NCBI GenBank assembly: GCA_015057205.1
Contig: SVEW01000119.1
Span: forward strand, 1-7,155
Origin: Lachnospiraceae bacterium
GTDB lineage: Bacteria > Bacillota > Clostridia > Lachnospirales > Lachnospiraceae
DNA: 7,155 bases
Reading direction: 5' to 3'
The notes beneath the pieces are model-generated. The model saw only the letters and a list, made by a program, of their open reading frames with translations, was not told where the DNA came from and ran no database searches. Of this stretch, positions 1 to 6,954 are shown piece by piece (within the stretch, counting starts at the first letter, position 1; each line of letters opens with the position of its first letter). The position numbers and the translations under genes were made by a program.

Positions 1-1582
1 AACCTTTTTCATCTCGAAAGGCCACCCCATAAGAAAATCTGAGATCTACCTTATTGTCATTTTGCGATATATTTCGGACATATACTTCGAATTCCGTAGA
101 AAGTGCGGTAATCAACTCCTTAGAACGTTCTGAAATAATAACCAAAAATTCGTCGCCACCTATTCGCGCTACGGTGCCATAACTCTTCCAAAAATCCTTT
201 AACACATTTGAAAAAGTGACAATGTATTCATCACCGGCCTCATGTCCCTTTGAATCATTTATTTGTTTCAAACAATTCAAATCGTAACTAATTACTGCAT
301 AATTATTTTTGCTGTTTTCTGAATCATCAAAACACTCTTCCACTACTGCACGATTATCCAGTCCGGTTAAATAATCTTCATAAGCCATTTTCACTAATAC
401 TTCCTGCCTCGTATAATTAATGTAATTTAAATGAACCTCATATAGAAAACTAATTAACCATTGAATTACAAATAGTAATACTCCAACAGGTATAATGCTA
501 TTATAAATGTAGCCGTTTTGTTGTGATACGATAAAATTAATCATATCCAAAATTCCAAAGACAACAATGGTTGTTCCACTCGAAACCGTTAAGTATTTTG
601 ACTTGAAGGAAGAATAATTTACTACAACATTATATAGCAATACAACGGCATTCACTACCATCATAAGATGTCCTGCCGGTAACGTAGATACAATAAAACA
701 TACACCGGTAGCATGAAGTATGCAACATCCAACAACAAAGAGTACATTGGCTATGATGGCACTCCTTAATAGCAATTTGCTTCTTGGTTCCTTTGCCTGG
801 CGAAAATACACATACAACATAATTGGAATCATGCAATTGTACAAGGAAAGAAATTCCACCATAGTTCGCAAATAACTGTTTTTGAAAAATGCTACCAATG
901 TGTCATTGCAATTCAAACTCCAAAGGGAAACCAAAATGATAAACACAGAAATCAAAAACATGTGTAGCATTTCAGGAACATAGTATACAAGCAAAGCCGA
1001 AAGAAAAATTAGCAAAAAACCAAAAAATATTAGAAAGCCACCTATAGCACTATTTAAAAACCGTTCGCGATAAAAGTAGTTCAATCCAAGATGATCTTCA
1101 CACAAGCGCGGCGTTATTATACGATAAAATGGTAAGTTTATATTAGGCCGCAATACAATTTCAAAATATTTGCCACTAGATTCTATCGGAAGGTGAACAA
1201 ATTCCATTGTATTGCCTATCATTCGATTAGCCTTATACGCTTCATGCCCAAAGGAATGAACGGAAACCATCTGATTTTGCTCATTATACAATACATCTAT
1301 TGTACTATTTTGAATTCCCAAAAACATAAATTGATCGCTTTTAAAATGCTTTGGAAAATGATTACTTAATACTACTAAATCACCCTTCTTCAATCCTGAA
1401 AAATCAAAATCCGATAATTTAACATTTTCGTAGGTTTTGCCATTTATTGTTACACGCCAATCATATTCTAAATATGAATAGTTAATATTCTTTGTAGCAA
1501 TCCCATTGATAATGGCTAAAGAAATTATCAAGAGAAAACATGTTATAATGACATATACCAAACCAAATTGCTTTTTTATCAT
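1..1582 (-). CDS. Membrane-bound 7TM receptor-type diguanylate cyclase (GGDEF), 3' end cut by the window edge
   Basis: This open frame runs from an ATG at 1582 off the left edge: 527 codons are visible and the last roughly 35-50 residues of the GGDEF fold are missing. The start has AGGAG six bases upstream. Residues 7-27 form a membrane segment. Residues about 28-175 look extracytoplasmic and beta-rich, resembling the sensory domain of 7TMR-DISM proteins. About seven further membrane segments lie between 176 and 382. A short linker leads to a GGDEF domain that begins near AYEDYLTGLDNR (400-411). Visible catalytic-type residues are D434 and N442 in YDLNCLKQIND, D451, and an intact GGDEF at 475-479 (bases 146-160), which predicts synthesis of cyclic-di-GMP from two GTP. 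The RxxD inhibitory site expected at 466-469 reads KSYG, so classical product inhibition is probably absent. It lies 17 nt after udk and is probably the last gene visible in that operon. The ligand is unknown. Cyclase identity is firm; the 7TMR-DISM assignment is inferred from topology. Confidence 0.9.
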   Translation of the reverse strand, partial: MIKKQFGLVYVIITCFLLIISLAIINGIATKNINYSYLEYDWRVTINGKTYENVKLSDFDFSGLKKGDLVVLSNHFPKHFKSDQFMFLGIQNSTIDVLYNEQNQMVSVHSFGHEAYKANRMIGNTMEFVHLPIESSGKYFEIVLRPNINLPFYRIITPRLCEDHLGLNYFYRERFLNSAIGGFLIFFGFLLIFLSALLVYYVPEMLHMFLISVFIILVSLWSLNCNDTLVAFFKNSYLRTMVEFLSLYNCMIPIMLYVYFRQAKEPRSKLLLRSAIIANVLFVVGCCILHATGVCFIVSTLPAGHLMMVVNAVVLLYNVVVNYSSFKSKYLTVSSGTTIVVFGILDMINFIVSQQNGYIYNSIIPVGVLLFVIQWLISFLYEVHLNYINYTRQEVLVKMAYEDYLTGLDNRAVVEECFDDSENSKNNYAVISYDLNCLKQINDSKGHEAGDEYIVTFSNVLKDFWKSYGTVARIGGDEFLVIISERSKELITALSTEFEVYVRNISQNDNKVDLRFSYGVAFRDEKG

Positions 1583-1588
1583 TTCATA

Positions 1589-1593
1589 CTCCT
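1589..1593 (-). promoter_or_regulatory. Ribosome binding site of the GGDEF gene
   Basis: AGGAG on the minus strand sits six bases before the ATG at 1582. Another ATG lies one base after the AGGAG, but it is too close to be used and hits a stop after two codons (ATG AAA TGA), so the ATG at 1582 is the supported start. Confidence 0.7.
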
Positions 1594-1599
1594 AAATAA

Positions 1600-2223
1600 C
1601 TAAAATTCCCCTGATAACAAATGATCCATATAAGAAATCATCATTCCAATTCCAGCTTCGTTTTCGCCACCACGCGGAATAATGATATCTGCATACCGTT
1701 TTGATGGTTCTATAAATTCTTCATGCATTGGCTTTACTGTCTGCGCATATTGCGTAAGGATTGAATCTATAGTTCTTGCACGTTCTTCCATATCTCTTCG
1801 GATTCGGCGCATTAAACGTTCATCCGCATCCGTATCAACATACACTTTAATGTCCATCATATCTCGTAAAACTTTATTTTCCAACACCATAATGCCTTCT
1901 ACTACAATAATTTTCTTAGGCATAACATGGGTAACTTCCGAAGAGCGGTTATGAATCGAAAAATCATAAACCGGTACATCTACTTCTTCTCCATTTAACA
2001 AAGAATTAAGATCTCTTACCAATCGCTCTGTTTCAAAAGACGATGGATGATCATAATTCAATTTGCTTCTCTCTTCATAAGTCATATCGTTATGTTCGTT
2101 ATAATAACTGTCATGATTGATAACGAGTATGTCAGAACCAAAGTGGTTGCTGATTCTGTTTACAATAGTAGTCTTTCCGGAGGCTGAACCTCCACAAACG
2201 CCGATAATCCAATTATTTTTCAT
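1600..2223 (-). CDS. udk: Uridine kinase
   Basis: Uridine kinase phosphorylates uridine or cytidine to UMP or CMP with a nucleoside triphosphate, in cytosolic pyrimidine salvage. Counting from the ATG at 2223 (207 residues), the Walker A loop GGSASGKT is at 11-18, the substrate-side HDSYY is at 37-41, and NYDHPSSF is at 56-63. The Walker B-like strand VVEGIMVL is at 107-114, the arginine-rich lid RRIRRDMEERART at 139-151, and RYADIIIPRGG near the C-terminus. Length and motif order match Bacillus-type Udk of about 210 residues. An alternative ATG at 2235 would add four residues (MRIT). I prefer 2223 because it has a weak GAG seven bases upstream while 2235 has no ribosome site, but both are possible. 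The gene overlaps the end of the PAP2 gene by 11 nt (23 nt with the longer start), so translation is probably coupled. The GGDEF gene follows 17 nt downstream. Confidence 0.95.
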   Translation of the reverse strand: MKNNWIIGVCGGSASGKTTIVNRISNHFGSDILVINHDSYYNEHNDMTYEERSKLNYDHPSSFETERLVRDLNSLLNGEEVDVPVYDFSIHNRSSEVTHVMPKKIIVVEGIMVLENKVLRDMMDIKVYVDTDADERLMRRIRRDMEERARTIDSILTQYAQTVKPMHEEFIEPSKRYADIIIPRGGENEAGIGMMISYMDHLLSGEF

Positions 2224-3133
2224 AGTTATTCTCATTTCTATCTTTATTATTTATTTTTAATAATAACCAGGGGTATCCAGCTATTATAAATATAATCAAT
2301 AGGGCATTTTGTAATACAGCACCCAGGAGTGAAACACCCAAAAGTACTTTTAAACCACTTTTTAATCCTAATAGAATCATAAGTCCTATTACTAAGCATA
2401 TCATATTTAAACGGCGATTCTGTGAAACCACATAGTGCACAAAGCGTTTCTCAATATAATACCCTGCCAAAAAGCCCAATGCAACACCACCGCCTTTAGC
2501 GCAATCAACAACATTGGCATATTCCACAATGCCCCTGGTATATAAAATATACCCATGAAAAACAGATCCTATAGCACTTAAAAGGCAGAGGGTCGGTAGC
2601 ACATATTGTTGCCATGTATTTCCACGTTCCATATAGGGAAAGAAATAATGTACCAAACCAATGAATACGACGCCTATTATAAATGCTGCGATTACATCTT
2701 TCGGTGTATGTACTCCCAGGTACATTCTGGAAAATCCAACTAAAACCGGAATCATGCCGGTAATATAACATAGCCGGTTATGTTGTTTCTTTTGTGACAC
2801 AAAAAAAGAACCGTAGATGGACGTCGCGCTTTGTGTATGCCCACTTGGAAAGGAATATCCGGTTGCCGCCGGCAACGCCTTCTCAACCGGTTTAAACCTG
2901 GTATCCAATATCCATGGACGAGAAATTCGAAAAAGCAATTTAAAATTTTGAACGGATAAACCTGCTATACAATACGAAAACGCAGCCTTTAAAGCGACCT
3001 GTTTATTTCCAAACCAATATACAGCACACAATAATACTACTAAAATGGTTTCCTGCCCAAATTCTGTAGCAATTAACGCAAGGGATTCTCCAATCGAAGT
3101 GCGCACCCCTGATAAAAACCATAAAAATTGCAT
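2213..3133 (-). CDS. PAP2-family integral membrane phosphatase
   Basis: A 306-residue polytopic membrane protein carrying all three motifs of the PAP2 (lipid phosphate phosphatase) family: K65 with RP at 72-73 (KxxxxxxRP), PSGH at 96-99, and SRMYLGVH at 135-142 followed by D146. The two histidines (H99, H142) and D146 form the expected catalytic set, so it should be active. Known substrates of the family include phosphatidic acid, undecaprenyl pyrophosphate and phosphatidylglycerol phosphate; the sequence does not say which is used here. The PAP2 core ends near residue 165. Another 140 or so residues follow, with about four or five hydrophobic segments (176-197, 212-226, 242-256, 260-292) and a charged, Asn-rich tail. 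Its ATG directly abuts the scpB stop (TAGATG) with an AGG inside the end of scpB, which indicates coupled translation. The gene overlaps udk at its 3' end. Confidence 0.9.
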   Translation of the reverse strand: MQFLWFLSGVRTSIGESLALIATEFGQETILVVLLCAVYWFGNKQVALKAAFSYCIAGLSVQNFKLLFRISRPWILDTRFKPVEKALPAATGYSFPSGHTQSATSIYGSFFVSQKKQHNRLCYITGMIPVLVGFSRMYLGVHTPKDVIAAFIIGVVFIGLVHYFFPYMERGNTWQQYVLPTLCLLSAIGSVFHGYILYTRGIVEYANVVDCAKGGGVALGFLAGYYIEKRFVHYVVSQNRRLNMICLVIGLMILLGLKSGLKVLLGVSLLGAVLQNALLIIFIIAGYPWLLLKINNKDRNENNYEK

Positions 3134-3709
3134 CTACACACCTACTTCTTCCATTGCATTTAATTCTTCTTCTGCTTGTGCCTTAAACTCATCTATCTGA
3201 TCCGGTTTTAATACCGGAAGTTCGTCTACGGAATTCACACCAAAGGAACGCAAAAATTCTTCTGTAGTGCCAAACAATAACGGACGTCCCGGTGCATCAA
3301 GTCTTCCCAATTCCTGAACCAGATTGTATTCTACAAGTTTATTAACAGCATGTCCGCAAGAAACCCCACGAATTTTCTCGATTTCAATACGTGTAATGGG
3401 TTGTTTATAGGCAATTATTGATAGTGTTTCAAGTAACACGTCTGTAAGAACGTGCTTCCTTGGTTGCTCTTTTATTTTAATGAGATAATCATAATATTCT
3501 CTTTTCGTACACATTTGAAATGCCTGTTCTAATTCAATAATTTGCAGCCCACGATTTTCTGCTTCATATTCATCCATCAATTCTCGAATCAGAGATTCTG
3601 TAACATCTTTACTTAATTCAATTGCTGTTGCTATTTTACTTACTTCCACCGATTCCCCGAAGGAAAATAATATCGCCTCAATGGCTGCTTTTGCTTTCGT
3701 TTTGTTCAT
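3134..3709 (-). CDS. scpB: Segregation and condensation protein B
   Basis: ScpB is the kite subunit of the bacterial SMC-ScpAB condensin, which compacts and segregates newly replicated origins. It acts as a dimer of paired winged-helix domains that binds the middle of ScpA. The 191-residue length is typical. The opening KAAIEAILFSFGESVEVSKIA belongs to the first winged helix. Family-typical blocks are LLETLSIIAYKQPITR followed by IEIEKIRGVS (92-117) in the second winged helix and GRPLLFGTTEEFLRSFGV (141-158) near its end. The remainder is an acidic tail (about 160-191). The gene starts 7 nt after the scpA stop, with a GGAG about ten bases upstream inside scpA, and its stop abuts the PAP2 start. 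Adjacency to scpA confirms the assignment. smc itself is not in this window. Confidence 0.97.
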   Translation of the reverse strand: MNKTKAKAAIEAILFSFGESVEVSKIATAIELSKDVTESLIRELMDEYEAENRGLQIIELEQAFQMCTKREYYDYLIKIKEQPRKHVLTDVLLETLSIIAYKQPITRIEIEKIRGVSCGHAVNKLVEYNLVQELGRLDAPGRPLLFGTTEEFLRSFGVNSVDELPVLKPDQIDEFKAQAEEELNAMEEVGV

Positions 3710-3716
3710 ATACTAT

Positions 3717-4463
3717 CTACTCCAAACATGATTCAATAATAATATCGTCAAAGATATCTTCCTGTGTTATGGTAATCTTTCCCATCTTCATAAATTCCAA
3801 AATCGTCAAAAACACCACTATCATCTTAAGCTTGGAGTGAGAACCAGCCAAAATTTCCCGAAATGAGAAGTGTTTATGCGTACGGACATACGCTTCCATC
3901 TTCTCCATTTCCTCCTCCATGCTTACTTCTTCTTTCTCTATTTTTCCAAATTTTGCACGAACCGGATCAATTCGCTCTACCTGTCGTTTCATAATGGATT
4001 TAAAGATTTCCTGCAATTTCATTAGATTCATATCCCCTACCAGTTCCGATAAATCCACTGGTACCTTAAACTCTTCTACCTCTTTCGGCAAGGTTTTATC
4101 TTTATAAAAGTTCTTAGCAGCATCCAACTGACGATCTCTTAATTCATAAGACATATATTTATACATCTTATATTCTATCAACTGTTGAACCAAATCCTGA
4201 CGCGGGTCGATTTCCTCCCCTTCTTCCGTTACTTCAGCCGGTAGCAACATTTTTGCCTTAATATCTAGAAGTGTTGTGGCCATAACAAGAAATTCACTCA
4301 TAATATTCAAATCATGACGTTTCATTTCACTTAAGTATTCTAAATACTGCTCTGTAATTAAGGAAATTGGTATATCGTAAATATTCACTTTGTTCTTATC
4401 AATTAGATGAAGGAGCAAATCCAAAGGTCCTTCAAAGCTTTCCAGTTTTACGTTTAATTCCAT
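3717..4463 (-). CDS. scpA: Segregation and condensation protein A (kleisin)
   Basis: ScpA is the kleisin that bridges the two SMC heads and binds ScpB. From the ATG at 4463 it has 248 residues, typical of the family. The N-terminal SMC-neck-binding region contains NVKLESFEGPLDLLLHLI (4-21). The helical block SEFLVMATTLLDIKAKMLLP (56-75) is diagnostic. An acidic linker follows, then a middle helical part, and a C-terminal winged helix including IVVFLTILEFMKMGKITITQ (215-234) that contacts the SMC cap. An in-frame TTG at 4475 could extend it by four residues, but that TTG overlaps the GGAGG at 4469-4473, which sits five bases before the ATG at 4463, so the ATG is clearly the start. It is the first gene of a packed run with scpB, the PAP2 gene, udk and the GGDEF gene, and is probably driven by the promoter just upstream. 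Confidence 0.97.
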   Translation of the reverse strand: MELNVKLESFEGPLDLLLHLIDKNKVNIYDIPISLITEQYLEYLSEMKRHDLNIMSEFLVMATTLLDIKAKMLLPAEVTEEGEEIDPRQDLVQQLIEYKMYKYMSYELRDRQLDAAKNFYKDKTLPKEVEEFKVPVDLSELVGDMNLMKLQEIFKSIMKRQVERIDPVRAKFGKIEKEEVSMEEEMEKMEAYVRTHKHFSFREILAGSHSKLKMIVVFLTILEFMKMGKITITQEDIFDDIIIESCLE

Positions 4464-4468
4464 ACAAT

Positions 4469-4473
4469 CCTCC
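4469..4473 (-). promoter_or_regulatory. Ribosome binding site deciding the scpA start
   Basis: GGAGG lies five bases before the ATG at 4463. It overlaps the in-frame TTG at 4475, which rules out the longer start. It also immediately follows the end of the inverted repeat at 4474-4494. Confidence 0.85.
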
Positions 4474-4494
4474 AACTTAGTATTTTACTAAGTT
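4474..4494. repeat. Perfect 9-bp inverted repeat, candidate operator before scpA
   Basis: The arms AACTTAGTA (4474-4482) and TACTAAGTT (4486-4494) are exact reverse complements separated by three T on the plus strand. On the coding strand the repeat is centred on the proposed -10 element of the scpA promoter and ends against its ribosome site. It is not followed by a T-run in the direction of the genes, so it does not look like a terminator for the metallophosphoesterase unit. A dimeric repressor site, or an RNA hairpin at the start of the message, fits better. The repeat is seen directly; the role is inferred. Confidence 0.6.
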
Positions 4495-4510
4495 TTCTGT
4501 TCTATTGCAA
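4482..4510 (-). promoter_or_regulatory. Candidate sigma-A-type promoter of scpA-scpB-PAP2-udk-GGDEF
   Basis: On the minus strand, TTGCAA (4505-4510, four of six matches to TTGACA) is followed after exactly 17 bp by TAAAAT (4482-4487, five of six to TATAAT). A start about seven bases on would give a leader of roughly 15 nt that still contains the GGAGG. It lies in the only gap of notable size between the two gene runs. Read-through from the upstream unit is also possible, since no terminator is visible. Confidence 0.45.
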
Positions 4511-4526
4511 GCAAAAATATAAAAGA

Positions 4527-5378
4527 TTACGGTTCTAAGTAAACTCTTACCGCTTCTGCTCGATTCAGTATCCTAATTGGATAGGAATGATAGCCTAATC
4601 CTTTACTTACCACTAACGGGAGTTTCTCATTTTCATTTTGTATTTCGTAAATACCACCATCGTATTTGGGGAACCACAACAATTCTGTACTAATAATACT
4701 GCCAATGAACGGAAATCGAATTAATCCTCCATGGGTATGCCCACACAACATTAAGTTTATGTTCAGATGGCGATACGTATCCGCAAATACGGGATGATGT
4801 GCCATGAGAATCTTAAAACCGTTTGCTTGAGGCATCTTGATAAATCCCATCATTTCCTCTTTCGATAACGTAATATGTTTCATTTTTTTATAGTACGGCA
4901 CAGGTAATTCGAGGACAGATAATGCAAGATCCTCACGCAAATTAACTGTTTCGTTTCGAAGAATGGTAACACCGGCTTCGGTTATCTTTTTCAAATACTC
5001 GCTAAAGGCCTTTCCATATTCCATGTCGGCTACCCCTAGAATTGAATCAATCGTTGTTTCATGATTACCAAACCCATAATAAACAGGCGCAATTTTTTGC
5101 AAAGCGATAACAAAATCAGCCATGGGAGATAATTCTTTTGGTTTTTTCTTGGTAATCACATCACCACCTATTAGTATATAGTCCGGCTTTAATGTAGTAA
5201 TTTTGTTTAGCAACCGTCCACGAAATGTTTTACCATGTAAATCCGTTAAAAACAATACAACACATTTATTTTTAAGTTTACCGGAATGTATTGTATAATC
5301 TGTCACGCGAAACCGGTTCAGCTCAACAATCATTAGCCCCACTAACAATACAATAATTCCCAGGCATTTAAAAAGCAT
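4527..5378 (-). CDS. Membrane-anchored metallophosphoesterase (calcineurin-like)
   Basis: A 283-residue protein with a single N-terminal hydrophobic segment (about 4-20), probably a signal anchor, followed by a calcineurin-like phosphoesterase domain. The two-metal ligand motifs are all present and in order: D46-L-H48 (TDLHG), GGD at 71-73, GNHE at 104-107, AHHP at 193-196, and GHTHGG at 213-218. This matches the YkuE-like branch of metallophosphoesterases found in Gram-positives, some of which have been linked to lipid head-group or envelope metabolism; the substrate here cannot be read from the sequence. The start at 5378 has GAGG eight bases upstream. It lies 19 nt after the cardiolipin synthase stop, so the two are almost certainly co-transcribed, which favours an envelope-related role by association. 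Anchor orientation, and hence the side of the membrane, is not certain. Confidence 0.92.
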   Translation of the reverse strand: MLFKCLGIIVLLVGLMIVELNRFRVTDYTIHSGKLKNKCVVLFLTDLHGKTFRGRLLNKITTLKPDYILIGGDVITKKKPKELSPMADFVIALQKIAPVYYGFGNHETTIDSILGVADMEYGKAFSEYLKKITEAGVTILRNETVNLREDLALSVLELPVPYYKKMKHITLSKEEMMGFIKMPQANGFKILMAHHPVFADTYRHLNINLMLCGHTHGGLIRFPFIGSIISTELLWFPKYDGGIYEIQNENEKLPLVVSKGLGYHSYPIRILNRAEAVRVYLEP

Positions 5379-5397
5379 TTTTATAACCTCACTTCTA

Positions 5398-6927
5398 TTA
5401 CATTATCGGAGCAAATAATCTTAAAATTCCCTGCAGTGTCTTAACAATTTTACTTCGTGCAGCCTCATGGGCGTAGGTGATTTCTTTTGAAATCCGGAAC
5501 GTTTCCAAAGCATCCTGCTTAATCTGTCCTACTTCCCAGGTTCCATACATCCAAACGCCACACTCAAAATGCATATACAAACTTCTGTAATCCAGATTAA
5601 TGGTTCCTACGGTTGCAATTACGTCGTCGCAGACAAATGTTTTGGCATGGATAAAACCAGGACCATACTGATAAATACGCACACCTGCCTGCAGTAATTG
5701 CGAATAATAGGATTGTGTCAATAAAAATACCAACTTTTTATCCGGAATTCCAGGTGTGACAATACGAACATCAACGCCGGATTTTGCAGCATTACATAAA
5801 GCTGTCATCATTTCGTTATCAATTATCAGGTAAGGCGTGAAGATATATAAATAATCTTTTGCTCGATTTATGATATTCAGATAAACAGTTTCTCCTACCT
5901 TTTCATGATCGAGGGGAGAGTCAGCAAATGGTTGAACAAAACCCGGAAGTTGGTTCGTTTTATCATAAACCGGAAAATATGCTTTTTCTTCTTCTTGTAC
6001 ACCCGTGCTGTACTGCCACATTTCTAAAAACATCGCAACAAAATTTGCTACTGCTTCTCCCTCAATGCGCAATCCATTATCTTTCCAATGGCCAAAACGT
6101 CTTCGCTTGTTGATGTATTCATCGGCAAGATTAAAGCCCCCGGTAAAGGCAACTTTACCATCAATGATAATCATTTTGCGATGATCACGATTGTTCATTA
6201 CGGCAGAAAAAAGCGGCTTGAGTGTATTAAATCGCACACATGCAATTCCACGATGTTCGATATAACGGTCATAATGGTGCGGAACGGTATTAGCACTTCC
6301 AAAATCGTCATACATGAGTCGCACCTCGACACCTTGTTTCACTTTTGCTTCTAATGCATCTAATATAGTATTAAAGAATATACCTTCCCTAATGATAAAG
6401 AATTCCAAAAATATATAGTGCTTTGCTTTTTCAATTTCTGCAAGAATTGGTTTTAATGTATCATCCCCGGTTGCATAATAAGTTAATCCCTGATTCTTGT
6501 ATACAGGGAAATGAGACCACTTACTAATATAACCCGATTGTTTGCTTGCGCCACGACTATACGTAGCTAATTCTTGCAACACATCCTCATTATTGTTTAG
6601 GTAACGAATGGATTTCGTATGCACTTTGTCCAGGTTTTTACGATTCCGTTTTGTTATATCAGAACGGCCAAACAAAAAATACATCGCTATGCCCAATACA
6701 GGAACACCTAGCATCAAAACAGACCATGCCACCTTGTAAGACGGATTCGTCTGTTTGTTTACTATTGTTAACACAATTAAAACTGCAATCGCTTCAAGAC
6801 ATGTGCCTGCGTAACGAAAATGTGTATTAAAATATGAAAAAATAGATATAAACCAGCCAATTTGGAGAAGCATCATAATGCCCCAGATTACCAAACGACT
6901 ACTTAAAAGCTTTCGTAATTTATTCAT
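5398..6927 (-). CDS. cls: Cardiolipin synthase, two-PLD-domain type
   Basis: Cardiolipin synthase condenses two phosphatidylglycerol molecules into cardiolipin and glycerol at the cytoplasmic membrane. The 509-residue length is usual for the bacterial Cls family. The N-terminus holds about three hydrophobic segments (11-31, 43-57, 68-86), the last containing GVPVLGIAMYFLFGR typical of the PLDc_N region. Two phospholipase D domains follow, each with an intact HxKxxxxD motif: H249, K251 and D256, then GGFN at 263-266; and H427, K429 and D434, then GTINLDYRS at 441-449. All catalytic residues are therefore present. The ATG at 6927 is preceded by GAGGAAAG with five bases of spacing. A near-consensus promoter lies just upstream, inside the end of the protease gene. 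The metallophosphoesterase gene follows after 19 nt. The family also contains minor paralogues (ClsB/ClsC-like), but the N-terminal membrane region and length favour the main Cls type. Confidence 0.95.
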   Translation of the reverse strand: MNKLRKLLSSRLVIWGIMMLLQIGWFISIFSYFNTHFRYAGTCLEAIAVLIVLTIVNKQTNPSYKVAWSVLMLGVPVLGIAMYFLFGRSDITKRNRKNLDKVHTKSIRYLNNNEDVLQELATYSRGASKQSGYISKWSHFPVYKNQGLTYYATGDDTLKPILAEIEKAKHYIFLEFFIIREGIFFNTILDALEAKVKQGVEVRLMYDDFGSANTVPHHYDRYIEHRGIACVRFNTLKPLFSAVMNNRDHRKMIIIDGKVAFTGGFNLADEYINKRRRFGHWKDNGLRIEGEAVANFVAMFLEMWQYSTGVQEEEKAYFPVYDKTNQLPGFVQPFADSPLDHEKVGETVYLNIINRAKDYLYIFTPYLIIDNEMMTALCNAAKSGVDVRIVTPGIPDKKLVFLLTQSYYSQLLQAGVRIYQYGPGFIHAKTFVCDDVIATVGTINLDYRSLYMHFECGVWMYGTWEVGQIKQDALETFRISKEITYAHEAARSKIVKTLQGILRLFAPIM

Positions 6928-6931
6928 TCTA

Positions 6932-6939
6932 ACTTTCCT
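6932..6939 (-). promoter_or_regulatory. Ribosome binding site of cls
   Basis: GAGGAAAG on the minus strand lies about five bases before the ATG at 6927. It supports that start and shows that the short leader from the promoter above is translatable. Confidence 0.7.
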
Positions 6940-6954
6940 CGATTCATAAGTGTC

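Noticed and set aside
630..836. Short minus-strand open frame overlapping the GGDEF gene
   Set aside because: It lies in another frame inside the long receptor cyclase gene, has no ribosome site and a low-complexity Cys-rich composition; it is a shadow of the real gene.
1682..1954. Plus-strand open frame opposite udk, and similar plus-strand frames at 3622-3840, 3919-4107, 5928-6113 and 6088-6354
   Set aside because: All lie antisense to well-supported genes, have no recognisable domains and no convincing ribosome sites.
2859..2890. Inverted repeats GTTGCC/GGCAAC and CCGGTTG/CAACCGG
   Set aside because: They fall within conserved PAP2 coding sequence just before the PSGH motif, where codon constraint explains the bases; no T-run or promoter accompanies them.
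4474..4497. The scpA palindrome as an intrinsic terminator
   Set aside because: In the direction of the genes it is followed by GGAGG, not a T-run. On the plus strand a short TTTT follows, but no plus-strand gene exists to be terminated and the stem is AT-rich.
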